Part shown: in pieces, positions 1 to 7,064 of the stretch
Layout of the letters: the number at the start of each line of letters is the position of its first letter
How positions within the stretch are numbered: position 1 is the first letter of the stretch
NCBI GenBank assembly: GCA_041476545.1
Contig: JBGOTP010000274.1
Span: forward strand, 1-7,064
From: JBGOTP01 sp041476545
GTDB lineage: Bacteria > Acidobacteriota > Vicinamibacteria > Vicinamibacterales > CAVVIG01
DNA: 7,064 nt
Direction of reading: 5' to 3'
Translations under genes and position numbers: made by a program
The notes under the pieces: generated by a model
What the model saw: only the letters and a program-made list of their open reading frames with translations
What the model was told of the DNA's origin: nothing
Database searches by the model: none

Positions 1-28
1 CTTTCGGTGAATCTCGATAGTCGCCCCC

Positions 29-56
29 TGACAGCTGACAGCTGAGAGCCGACAGC
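29..56. repeat. Four tandem 7-bp units (TGACAGC-like)
   Basis: Four contiguous heptads read TGACAGC, TGACAGC, TGAGAGC and CGACAGC, and a partial fifth (TCGAGC) follows. The array lies 28 bases past the stop codon of the sigma-factor gene. CAGCTG inside the array is its own reverse complement, so the transcript could form alternative short hairpins, but no T-run follows and I do not call it a terminator. A second heptad array with a different unit lies at 2256-2282. Confidence 0.7.
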
Positions 57-83
57 TCGAGCATCAAACTTGGTCCGGATGGT

Positions 84-710
84 CTACGCCGCGGCCTGAT
101 GAAGCGTGAGCCCGCCAGTGAAGTCGGCAAGCTGTCTGCGCAGAATCAACCGTCCGCGATGCAGCCGCGACTTGAGCGTCTGATCCTTGACCCGCAGCAT
201 TGCGCTGGCCTCTTCCGTTGACATGCCCTGAATGTCGCGCAGCATCACCGGCGCGCGATAGATGGCAGGGAGCGCCAGGATCGCGTGGAAGACACGCTTG
301 CGCAACTGCGCCCGGAACACCTGCTCATCGGCTAGATCGGACCGGTCGACCGCCTCTCGCGTCGCAGCCCGGGCGATCGGATCGCCATCGCTCGACACAA
401 GCGGCGCATCTTCAGCCTGGGCGCGCCGATACTTGGCGGTTCGCAGACGCGACATCGCGGTGTTGAATGTAATCCGATAGATCCAGGAGGAAAGCGCCGC
501 ATCCCCTCTGAAGGCGCCAACCTTCCTGTACACCTTGTACATAACGTCCTGCGCGACTTCCTCGGCGTCTTCCTTGTTGTGCAGGTGGCGAAACGCCAGC
601 TGAAATACTTTCGAACCGTACTCGTCGACGAGGTCGTCGAGCGCGGTCGGGTCGCCCGCTTTGAGCCGGGAGAGAAGTGCAACGTCGGTCTGGGATTCAG
701 GTTTCCGCAT
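84..710 (-). CDS. ECF-family RNA polymerase sigma factor (sigma-70 regions 2 and 4)
   Basis: Alternative sigma factor that would direct core RNA polymerase to a specific promoter set. Counted from the start chosen here (208 residues), region 2 spans about residues 15-90 (LVDEYGSKVFQLAFRH, then EDAEEVAQDVMYKVYRKV, then the SSWIYRITFNTAMSRLR helix). Region 4 lies near 145-195, with the LPAIYRAPVMLRDIQGMSTEEA helix-turn-helix and the LKSRLHRGR recognition helix. There is no region 1 or 3, which is typical of ECF factors. The frame also opens at an ATG at 773 (229 residues). I prefer the ATG at 710: a GAGGG ribosome-binding site lies 8 bases upstream, ECF proteins usually begin some 10-15 residues before region 2, and nothing like a ribosome-binding site precedes 773. 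It is last in a minus-strand run. No anti-sigma gene is visible; one could lie beyond the window edge. The ECF subgroup and regulon cannot be told from here. Confidence 0.9.
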   Translation of the reverse strand: MRKPESQTDVALLSRLKAGDPTALDDLVDEYGSKVFQLAFRHLHNKEDAEEVAQDVMYKVYRKVGAFRGDAALSSWIYRITFNTAMSRLRTAKYRRAQAEDAPLVSSDGDPIARAATREAVDRSDLADEQVFRAQLRKRVFHAILALPAIYRAPVMLRDIQGMSTEEASAMLRVKDQTLKSRLHRGRLILRRQLADFTGGLTLHQAAA

Positions 711-718
711 GAGGTATG

Positions 719-723
719 CCCTC
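719..723 (-). promoter_or_regulatory. Ribosome-binding site favouring the sigma-factor start at 710
   Basis: GAGGG on the minus strand, separated by 8 bases from the ATG at 710-708. The longer alternative start at 773 has no comparable site, so this element supports the shorter protein. Confidence 0.5.
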
Positions 724-749
724 GCTGCGGGATGAAAACCCCGGACCGC

Positions 750-765
750 CGCGGAATATTCCGCG
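750..765. repeat. 16-bp perfect palindrome at the 5' end of the sigma-factor frame
   Basis: CGCGGAATATTCCGCG equals its own reverse complement over all 16 bases. If translation starts at 773 it encodes residues 3-8 of the sigma factor. If translation starts at 710 it lies 40 bases upstream of the start codon, where an operator would be expected. The sequence shows the symmetry; a regulatory role is inference. Confidence 0.6.
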
Positions 766-816
766 ATGGACATCTGGCTATAACACGCTTTCTGTGAGGG
801 ACTTACCGCACGCAGG

Positions 817-1566
817 TTAGTCGCCTCGGAGCAGAAACGCGAGGATCACGGTGGGCGCGACGACACCAAGGAGGAGGATCACGCCGAGTAGCGCCGCGGC
901 GACGGGTCGGCCGAAGTTGAGCGTCCACCGCCGGCCGTCTCGAGTGGGGACAAAGAGCGCCGGGTCTTCCGGATTCTTATAGAGCTGGCCGAAGCGCCAG
1001 TGATCTCCCACGAACGGCCGAGGCGCCGGTCGCCCCAGACGACGATGGGCGCGGATGGCAACACCGATCGTCACGATCCCGCCCGCCAACTCCAGGTAGT
1101 TGTACCAGGATCCGAGACCGGCGCGTTGCACCGTCCACATCTGCACAAGCGCCCAGGCGGCGTATCCCTGGAACACGACCCAGATGAGAGCGATAAGGAA
1201 GACAGCCTCGGCCGCCACCATCGCCGCGCGGACATCCGGCGCATCGGTTTCAACATTCCCGACGCTACCGAGGCGGTTGCCGGTGACACCGTCACGTTTG
1301 CGCGAGAGCAGCAGCCCGCCGATGGACCCGAGCGTCAACGCGAGCGCCAGCTGAACAAAGACTGGCAGGAAGACGCGAGCCGGCGTCTTGAATTGCCACC
1401 CGTCGGGAAATCCATTCAGCCTGAAGTGAACGGGAAGCTCCGGCGGAAGCGCCCCATAACCCATCGTCAGAAAAGCCGCGCTTCCGAGAATCGTACAGGT
1501 CATCATCCCGATGGCCAGGCGAGTCACGCGGGTCGGAGACGCGATCGACGCCCGCGCAGGGGTCAA
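817..1566 (-). CDS. DUF1648/DUF5808-type integral membrane protein
   Basis: A 249-residue membrane protein of unknown function. Near residues 39-57 it has the DUF1648 signature found in SdpI-like membrane proteins (LPPELPVHF, then GFPDGW). Near residues 190-221 it has a DUF5808-like stretch (W190, YKNPEDP, FVP, WTLNFGRP). Hydrophobic segments fall at about 17-38, 64-87, 117-140, 157-172 and 222-246, giving roughly five membrane spans. The open frame runs on to an ATG at 1884, but those extra 106 codons lie inside lipB in another frame and read as a shadow. I chose the TTG at 1566: it overlaps the lipB stop as TTGA and has GGAG 8 bases upstream. A GTG at 1527 or ATG at 1506 is possible; both keep the first span. 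The overlap suggests translational coupling to lipB. A transport, sensing or immunity role cannot be assigned. Confidence 0.8.
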   Translation of the reverse strand: MTPARASIASPTRVTRLAIGMMTCTILGSAAFLTMGYGALPPELPVHFRLNGFPDGWQFKTPARVFLPVFVQLALALTLGSIGGLLLSRKRDGVTGNRLGSVGNVETDAPDVRAAMVAAEAVFLIALIWVVFQGYAAWALVQMWTVQRAGLGSWYNYLELAGGIVTIGVAIRAHRRLGRPAPRPFVGDHWRFGQLYKNPEDPALFVPTRDGRRWTLNFGRPVAAALLGVILLLGVVAPTVILAFLLRGD

Positions 1567-2255
1567 CGCATGTGCTCCATCACCGTCTGCGTGGCCCGCG
1601 AGCCAGGCACTTCCCGTCCAAACACTTCGCAGAACCTGGTCACAATCGCGTTTTCGACGTTCGCGCGGTCGACGGCCCATCCCAGACGCGTGAGCGACGT
1701 GACGCCCCTGTCGGCGATGCCACACGGCACGATCAGGTTGAAGTAGTCGAGGTCCGTTGACACGTTGAACGCAAATCCGTGACTCGTGATCCAGCGCGAG
1801 ATGCGCACGCCAATCGCCGCCAGTTTCTCGTTCGCCACCCAGATGCCCGTGAGACCTGGCGCCCGAACCGCCTCGATCCCGCAATCACCCGCAACTCGAA
1901 TCAGGACCTCTTCGAGGTCGCGCACGTAACGATGCACGTCGCACCGATCGGGTTTCAGATCCATGATGGGATAGCCGACGATCTGTCCGGGCCCGTGGTA
2001 GGTGATGTCGCCACCGCGGCCGGTTTCGCAGACGTCGATCCCGCGCCGAGCGAGCAGGTCGCGGCTGGCGAGCACATGCGACCGCCCGCCGTCTCCTCGA
2101 ACACCGAGCGTCAGCACATGGGGGTGCTCGACGAGCAGAAGCACATCGCCGATGCGCCCCGCCGCCCGATCCTCAACGAGCGCGCGCTGGAGCGCAAGCG
2201 CATCCGCGTAGGGAACGACGCCGAGCCGGCGAATCTCGAGGGGGCGGGTAGTCAT
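1563..2255 (-). CDS. lipB: Octanoyl-[acyl carrier protein]:protein N-octanoyltransferase LipB
   Basis: LipB moves the octanoyl group from octanoyl-ACP to the target lysine of lipoyl domains, the first step of de novo protein lipoylation in the cytosol. LipA then inserts the sulfurs. The 230 residues match the family's usual length. Family motifs are present in order: the RGGDITYHGPGQIVGYP block at about 80-96; the GIWV...KLAAIGVRI block holding the catalytic lysine K144; SHGFAFNV at 158-165; and IVPCGI holding the nucleophile C178. The Cys/Lys pair corresponds to C169/K135 of E. coli LipB. The ATG at 2255 is preceded by a heptad repeat whose GAGGG copy sits 9 bases upstream and can act as ribosome-binding site. 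It directly follows the E2 gene, whose product is its expected substrate, and overlaps the next gene by four bases. The active site looks intact. Confidence 0.97.
   Translation of the reverse strand: MTTRPLEIRRLGVVPYADALALQRALVEDRAAGRIGDVLLLVEHPHVLTLGVRGDGGRSHVLASRDLLARRGIDVCETGRGGDITYHGPGQIVGYPIMDLKPDRCDVHRYVRDLEEVLIRVAGDCGIEAVRAPGLTGIWVANEKLAAIGVRISRWITSHGFAFNVSTDLDYFNLIVPCGIADRGVTSLTRLGWAVDRANVENAIVTRFCEVFGREVPGSRATQTVMEHMR
1575..1578 (-). promoter_or_regulatory. Ribosome-binding site inside lipB for the overlapping membrane-protein gene
   Basis: GGAG on the minus strand, inside the last codons of lipB and 8 bases before the TTG at 1566-1564. It supports a TTG start that shares four bases (TTGA) with the lipB stop. 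Confidence 0.5.
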
Positions 2256-2282
2256 GCCCTTTAGCCCTCTGCCCTTAGCCCT
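2256..2282. repeat. Four GCCCT units spaced 7-8 bp apart
   Basis: GCCCT begins at 2256, 2264, 2271 and 2278, so the periods are 8, 7 and 7. On the coding strand this reads as repeated AGGGC with TAA or AG spacers. The array fills most of the 36-base gap between the E2 stop and the lipB start, and it supplies the purine-rich ribosome-binding sequence for lipB. Its unit differs from that of the array at 29-56, but length, period and position between operon genes are alike. Confidence 0.65.
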
Positions 2283-2291
2283 GGCAAGGGA

Positions 2292-3614
2292 CTAGGCCGC
2301 CCCAGGATCCCAGTTCTCGAGCGATCGTTTGACGTGCGACATGAACTCGTCGCCGACCGCCCCATCGATGATGCGATGGTCGTAGCCGAGGGACAGATAC
2401 GCCATGGGCCTAATCGCGATCGCATCATCAATCACCACCGCCCGCTTCTCAATGTTGCCGATGCCGAGAATGGCCACCTGCGGCTGATTGATGATGGGCA
2501 TCCCGAACAGCGCGCCGAACACCCCGGGATTGGTGATCGTGAACGTGCCGCCAGACACTTCCTCCGGCTTCAGTTGTTTACTGCGGGCGCGAGCCGCCAG
2601 GTCGGCGACCGCGCGGCTCAGATCGAGCAGGCTCTTGTCGTCTGCCTGCTTGATGACCGGCACGATCAGGCCCCAGTCCAGCGCCACCGCGATGCCGACG
2701 TTGACATCCTCGTGATACACGATCGTCTCGCCGTCAACCGAGGCATTCACCACGGGCACGGCGCGAAGCGCCTCGACAACGGCCTTGAGGATGAACGACA
2801 GATAGGTGAGCTTGGCGCCCGCGCGCTCGTACTCCTCCTTCCTCGCTTCGCGAATCCTCGCCACCCTCGCAAAGCTCACCTCGAACACTGAGTGCACATG
2901 CGCCGACGTGCGGCGGCTGAGAACCATGTGCTCCGCAATCTTCTTGCGCATCTGCGACATCGGCGCGACGGTGCCGGGGGGCGGCTCGACAGGACGGCCG
3001 GCGGTCGGAGCGGCCGCAGCCATCGAGCGCGGCGTCGATGGAGTCGACGTGGGGCGGGGCGAGTCGCCGATGAAGCCGAGAACGTCCTCCTTCGTGATAC
3101 GGCCCCCGAGACCGGTACCGCGAATCTGCGAGAGGTCGACGTTGTGCTCCTTGGCGATCTTGCGCACGAGCGGCGACGAACGCTCGCGCGCGCTATCTCG
3201 CATGCCCTCGCGCGTGCCCTCGTTGGAGGACGGCTTGCCCGGCCTGGGGGGCCAGCCGGCCGGTGCGGGCCCCGAGGTCGAACTCGCGTTGGAAGCAGGT
3301 CCCGCCTTCAAGTCCGGCGTCGCTGTCGCCGAGACGGGTGCGATCTCCGGCGCTGGACGGGCGCCAGGCCGGGCACCCGCCGGCCCGATAACGGCCACGA
3401 CGCTGTTCACCGGGACCGTCTCACCCTCCTTCGCCCGAATCTCGGCAATGACGCCGGCCACCGGGGAGGGAATCTCGGCATCGACCTTGTCGGTCGAGAT
3501 CTCGAACAGGGGCTCGTCACGGTCCACCGAGTCGCCCACTTTCTTGATCCAGCGGACGATGGTTCCCTCGGCGATCGACTCGCCCATCTGGGGCATCACA
3601 ACATCAGTGGACAT
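2292..3614 (-). CDS. 2-oxo acid dehydrogenase complex E2, dihydrolipoyllysine-residue acyltransferase
   Basis: This is the core subunit that takes the acyl group from E1 on its lipoyl arm and passes it to CoA. The 440 residues hold one lipoyl domain (about 2-78, lipoylated lysine K43 in STDKVDAE); a Pro/Ala/Ser-rich linker; a peripheral subunit-binding domain (about 146-182, with SSPLVRKIAKEHNVDL and GTGLGGRITKEDVL); a second linker; and the catalytic domain (about 217-437). The catalytic motif YDHRIIDGA contains H413 and D417. AAGGA lies 7 bases before the ATG at 3614, a strong ribosome-binding site. The gene sits 16 bases after lpdA (E3) and before lipB. Succinyl (sucB/odhB), acetyl (pdhC) or branched-chain (bkd) substrate use cannot be decided without the E1 genes, so I give no symbol. 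I see no broken motif. Confidence 0.95.
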   Translation of the reverse strand: MSTDVVMPQMGESIAEGTIVRWIKKVGDSVDRDEPLFEISTDKVDAEIPSPVAGVIAEIRAKEGETVPVNSVVAVIGPAGARPGARPAPEIAPVSATATPDLKAGPASNASSTSGPAPAGWPPRPGKPSSNEGTREGMRDSARERSSPLVRKIAKEHNVDLSQIRGTGLGGRITKEDVLGFIGDSPRPTSTPSTPRSMAAAAPTAGRPVEPPPGTVAPMSQMRKKIAEHMVLSRRTSAHVHSVFEVSFARVARIREARKEEYERAGAKLTYLSFILKAVVEALRAVPVVNASVDGETIVYHEDVNVGIAVALDWGLIVPVIKQADDKSLLDLSRAVADLAARARSKQLKPEEVSGGTFTITNPGVFGALFGMPIINQPQVAILGIGNIEKRAVVIDDAIAIRPMAYLSLGYDHRIIDGAVGDEFMSHVKRSLENWDPGAA

Positions 3615-3630
3615 AGCTCAATCCTTGAAT

Positions 3631-5085
3631 TCATGAGTGAATGGCAGCACCGTGGACCGCGTGCGCGGCTTCGCCGACGGCTTCGGCCATGGTCGGGTGC
3701 GCGTGAATCGTGCGCATCAGTGCCTCGACCGTCGACTCGAGCCCGAGCGCCAGCGTCGCCTCGGCGACGAGCTCCGTCGATCGCGGCCCGATCATGTGAA
3801 TGCCGAGCACTTCATCGTACGTCTTCCCGGCCACGATCTTGACGAAACCCTCGGTCTCGCCCGAGATTTTGGCTCGGCCGAGGACCCCGAACGGAAACAC
3901 TCCGACGCGCACGTCGAACCCGCGTTCCCTGGCCTCGCGTTCCGTCAGACCGACACTGCCGATCTCGGGATCGCAGTAGGTGCACCCGGGCACGTGATCG
4001 TAGTTCAACGGACGCGTTTCCAGGCCCGCAATGCGTTCGGCGGCGATGATCCCCTCTGCCGACGACACGTGCGCGAGCTGCGGATGTCCCGGTGTTCCCA
4101 GCGTAATCACATCGCCAATCGCGGAAATGCCAGGGACATTCGTCCGGTACTGCGCGTCAACCTTGATATAGCCCTTCTCCATCTCGAGCCCGATCTCCTC
4201 GGCCCCGAGTCCCGTCGTCACCGGTCCGCGGCCGGTGGCCACGAGCAGGTAGTCGGCGTGAATCTGGCGCGATGTGCCGTCCGCGAGCTGGACGGCGGCG
4301 TCCACTCCGGCGGGGCCGTCCGCAGCGTCTGTGCCAGCGCGCGCGCTCGTGACTCGTGCGCCGGTCAACGCCGTGATGCCCTGCTTGCGGAAGGCTTTCT
4401 CGAGTTCGGCGGACACCGCCTCATCCTCAACCGGAACGAGCCGCGGCAGCAGTTCGACAATCGTGACGTCGCTGCCAAAGCGCCGGAAGATGGACGCGAA
4501 CTCGACGCCGACCGCGCCGCTTCCCAGAATCGCGATCGACTTGGGCACTTCACGGAGATGGATCGCCTCATCGCTCGTGATGATCCGCTTCCGATCGATC
4601 TCAATGCCAGGAACGCTTCTCGGTGCGGAGCCGGTGGCGACGATGATCTCTTTCCGGGCGCGAAGGCTCTGGACGTCCCCTTCAACAATCTCAACGCCGC
4701 CGCTCCCCGTGAGGCGGGCCGTACCTTTGATCCAGTCGATCTTGTTTTTCTTGAACAGGAACTCGACACCCTTGGTGAGGCCGTTGACGATGCGATCCTT
4801 GCGCGCCTGGACCTGGGCCATGTCGATCGCAATGCTCGTTGCCCCAGCGCCCATCGAAGGACCGATCGTCACACCCCACTCTTTGGCATTCTGGATAATC
4901 TTCAGCGCGTGGGCGTGCTCGAGGAGCGCTTTGGTGGGAATGCACCCCCACAGGAGGCAGGTGCCGCCAAGCGCCTTCTGCTTTTCGACAACCGCGACCG
5001 TGAGCCCCAGTTGCGCGGCGCGGATGGCCGCCACATAGCCGCCGGTGCCGGCACCGATGACGACGACGTCGTATTCCTTGGGCAT
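3631..5085 (-). CDS. lpdA: Dihydrolipoyl dehydrogenase (E3)
   Basis: FAD enzyme that reoxidises the dihydrolipoyl arm of E2 and reduces NAD+. The 484 residues are normal for the family. Visible features are the N-terminal FAD-binding motif GAGTGG (11-16); the redox-active disulfide C43/C48 in GGTCLLWGCIPTK; the second dinucleotide-binding motif ILGSGAVGVEFAS (187-198); the FAD motif ISAIGDV near 320-326; and the C-terminal H463/E468 pair in HAHPTMAEA that completes the active site across the dimer. The CLLWGC spacing is the standard Cys-x4-Cys, with residues other than the textbook CLNVGC. A short Ala/Gly/Asp-rich stretch at about 250-265 looks like a loop expansion in the NAD domain. The start at 5085 lies only 4 bases after the stop of the small upstream gene and has no strong ribosome-binding site, so coupled translation is likely. 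Confidence 0.97.
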   Translation of the reverse strand: MPKEYDVVVIGAGTGGYVAAIRAAQLGLTVAVVEKQKALGGTCLLWGCIPTKALLEHAHALKIIQNAKEWGVTIGPSMGAGATSIAIDMAQVQARKDRIVNGLTKGVEFLFKKNKIDWIKGTARLTGSGGVEIVEGDVQSLRARKEIIVATGSAPRSVPGIEIDRKRIITSDEAIHLREVPKSIAILGSGAVGVEFASIFRRFGSDVTIVELLPRLVPVEDEAVSAELEKAFRKQGITALTGARVTSARAGTDAADGPAGVDAAVQLADGTSRQIHADYLLVATGRGPVTTGLGAEEIGLEMEKGYIKVDAQYRTNVPGISAIGDVITLGTPGHPQLAHVSSAEGIIAAERIAGLETRPLNYDHVPGCTYCDPEIGSVGLTEREARERGFDVRVGVFPFGVLGRAKISGETEGFVKIVAGKTYDEVLGIHMIGPRSTELVAEATLALGLESTVEALMRTIHAHPTMAEAVGEAAHAVHGAAIHS

Positions 5086-5089
5086 GCGT

Positions 5090-5350
5090 CTACTTCGTGT
5101 TTCGGAGAGAGGAGAGGGGCACGAAGGCCGTTTGGGGTCGCTGGGGGTTCTCGGCGCCCTGTTCGCCGGCCGGGGTGGCCGACGGTTCGAGCCGTCCGAC
5201 GCGCGCGTTCAACTGACCTTGCTCGTAACGCAGTTCCCAGTACGACTGGGAGAGACGTTCGATGCGTCTGGTGACCCGTCGAGCCCACAGAAACGCCACC
5301 AGGGCCAGAATGACGCCCCCGCCGGCCAGGATCCACTGGAAATTCAGCAA
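5090..5350 (-). CDS. Small single-pass membrane protein with coiled coil, function unknown
   Basis: I do not recognise this 86-residue protein. It has one hydrophobic helix at about residues 5-22 (WILAGGGVILALVAFLW) followed by ARRVTRR, so by the positive-inside rule the C-terminal part should be cytoplasmic. Residues 27-54 look like a short coiled coil (heptad hydrophobics in RRIERLSQ to ARVGRLE). The tail at 57-86 is Pro/Ala/Gln-rich and ends with AFVPLSSLRNTK. The only usable start is the TTG at 5350; upstream the frame meets a TGA inside the -35 box. The stop lies 4 bases from the lpdA start, so it is the first gene of the lpdA-E2-lipB operon. Its compact overlap-like packing argues that it is real despite its size. 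A role as membrane anchor or scaffold is only a guess. Confidence 0.7.
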   Translation of the reverse strand: MLNFQWILAGGGVILALVAFLWARRVTRRIERLSQSYWELRYEQGQLNARVGRLEPSATPAGEQGAENPQRPQTAFVPLSSLRNTK

Positions 5351-5357
5351 GTGTCGT

Positions 5358-5387
5358 ACCTTATCGAACGGCTTGCAACAGTGTCAA
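5358..5387 (-). promoter_or_regulatory. Sigma-70 type promoter of the lpdA operon
   Basis: On the minus strand, a perfect -35 box TTGACA (5387-5382) is followed after 16 bases by GATAAG (5365-5360), or after 18 bases by TAAGGT (5363-5358), as -10. Transcription would begin near 5353-5350, at or within a few bases of the TTG start of the small membrane-protein gene. The -35 match and spacing are seen directly; the use of the site is inference. Confidence 0.55.
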
Positions 5388-5401
5388 CCGCCTGCCACAA
5401 T
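5373..5401 (+). promoter_or_regulatory. Candidate promoter of the response-regulator gene
   Basis: TTGCAA (5373-5378) and CACAAT (5396-5401) are 17 bases apart, each matching the sigma-70 consensus at four of six positions. Transcription would start near 5408, about 20 bases before the ATG at 5428. The element overlaps the divergent lpdA-operon promoter, so the two could compete for polymerase. The boxes are weak matches. Confidence 0.3.
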
Positions 5402-5427
5402 ACCGCCGGTCCTCGTACCCCAGCAAG

Positions 5428-6816
<1,389 letters not shown>

Positions 6817-6969
6817 CACTCCACAAGCTCAATCCGGCACCGGCTTTGGCTGGACTCGACCACCGAACGCGCACACGAGCAGAAAATTGGCTCGGTCGGC
6901 CAATCACTTACCCGCTCTCCGCAATCCGCTGACTCAGTTCAGATTGATCTTCGCCGCGTACTAGCTCGA

Positions 6970-7035
6970 CCGATCGATCGGGTCAACTCGTTGCCCGTGC
7001 GACGCGCTCCTCCGAACGCGATCGATCGCGATCGC
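6970..7035. repeat. GATC-based palindrome cluster
   Basis: CCGATCGATCGG (6970-6981) and CGCGATCGATCGCG (7017-7030) are perfect palindromes with the same 10-base core CGATCGATCG; their centres are 48 bases apart. GCGATCGC (7028-7035) overlaps the second. Five GATC sites fall within 66 bases. They lie in the gene-free stretch 6817-7064, in which I see no convincing reading frame. Function is unknown; operator sites or methylation targets are possible. Confidence 0.55.
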
Positions 7036-7064
7036 ATTTCAACGTCCACCCATTCCCTCAGCAA

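Noticed and set aside
1..64. Open minus-strand frame from an ATG at 64 to the window edge, possible start of an anti-sigma gene
   Set aside because: Only 21 codons are visible, most of them encoded by the heptad repeat, with no ribosome-binding site or recognisable motif.
1567..1884. N-terminal 106-codon extension of the DUF1648 protein
   Set aside because: It lies inside lipB in another frame, is low-complexity Arg/Gly/His-rich, and LipB is complete. The TTG at 1566 with its own ribosome-binding site is preferred.
2892..3842. Long plus-strand frames opposite the E2 gene, including 2806-3636
   Set aside because: These are shadows of the E2 linkers, with biased Arg/Ala/Gly composition and no domain.
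3637..5274. 545-codon open frame on the plus strand, antisense to lpdA
   Set aside because: It covers lpdA and the small membrane gene almost exactly. It is rich in Arg, Asp and His with no recognisable domain, and is explained by GC-rich codon use that removes stops from the opposite strand.
5382..5396. Sigma-54 promoter (TGGCAGG...TTGAC) in the divergent gap
   Set aside because: The GG to GC spacing is off by one and the -12 GC is missing. The TTGACA here fits a sigma-70 -35 box far better.
6886..6904. Weak minus-strand terminator: ATTGGC / GCCAAT stem followed by T residues
   Set aside because: The stem is only six base pairs with a seven-base loop and a four-T run, and no gene is known to read into it.
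6863..7020. CCGAACGCG present at 6863-6871 and 7012-7020 as a direct repeat
   Set aside because: A nine-base match in GC-rich DNA is easily due to chance, and no surrounding similarity extends it.

Overview
The window is GC-rich bacterial chromosome, densely coded and with short gene gaps. It holds seven protein genes and two small gene-free stretches. Protein styles and the degenerate heptad repeats between genes suggest a free-living environmental bacterium, perhaps of the Acidobacteriota. That placement is inference from general resemblance only. No mobile element, CRISPR array, tRNA or rRNA is visible.

Six genes lie on the minus strand and read from about 5350 down to 84. In transcription order they are: an 86-residue single-pass membrane protein with a coiled coil; dihydrolipoyl dehydrogenase (E3, lpdA); the E2 acyltransferase of a 2-oxo acid dehydrogenase complex; octanoyltransferase lipB; a DUF1648/DUF5808-type polytopic membrane protein; and an ECF-type RNA polymerase sigma factor. 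The gaps are 4, 16, 36, -4 (overlap) and 43 to 106 bases, so at least the first five look like one operon. A sigma-70 promoter with a perfect TTGACA -35 box stands in front of the first gene. The core has a clear logic. LipB places the octanoyl precursor of lipoate on a lysine of the E2 lipoyl domain, E2 carries acyl groups on the finished lipoyl arm, and LpdA reoxidises that arm. E1 and lipoyl synthase (LipA) are not in the window.

On the plus strand, diverging from the same 77-base gap, is a complete NtrC-family response regulator (receiver, sigma-54 AAA+ activator, Fis-type helix-turn-helix). Its partner kinase is not in the window. After it comes about 250 bases with no convincing gene. 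This tail carries a cluster of GATC-based palindromes.

The most interesting points are small-scale. Two gene junctions in the operon carry four-unit heptad repeats of unrelated sequence. The promoter of the lpdA operon is placed so that the first gene may be read from a leaderless mRNA. A 16-base perfect palindrome lies at the start of the sigma-factor frame, where the choice of start codon decides whether it is coding or regulatory. I see no strong evidence for a wholly new system; most of the window is recognisable housekeeping and regulation.
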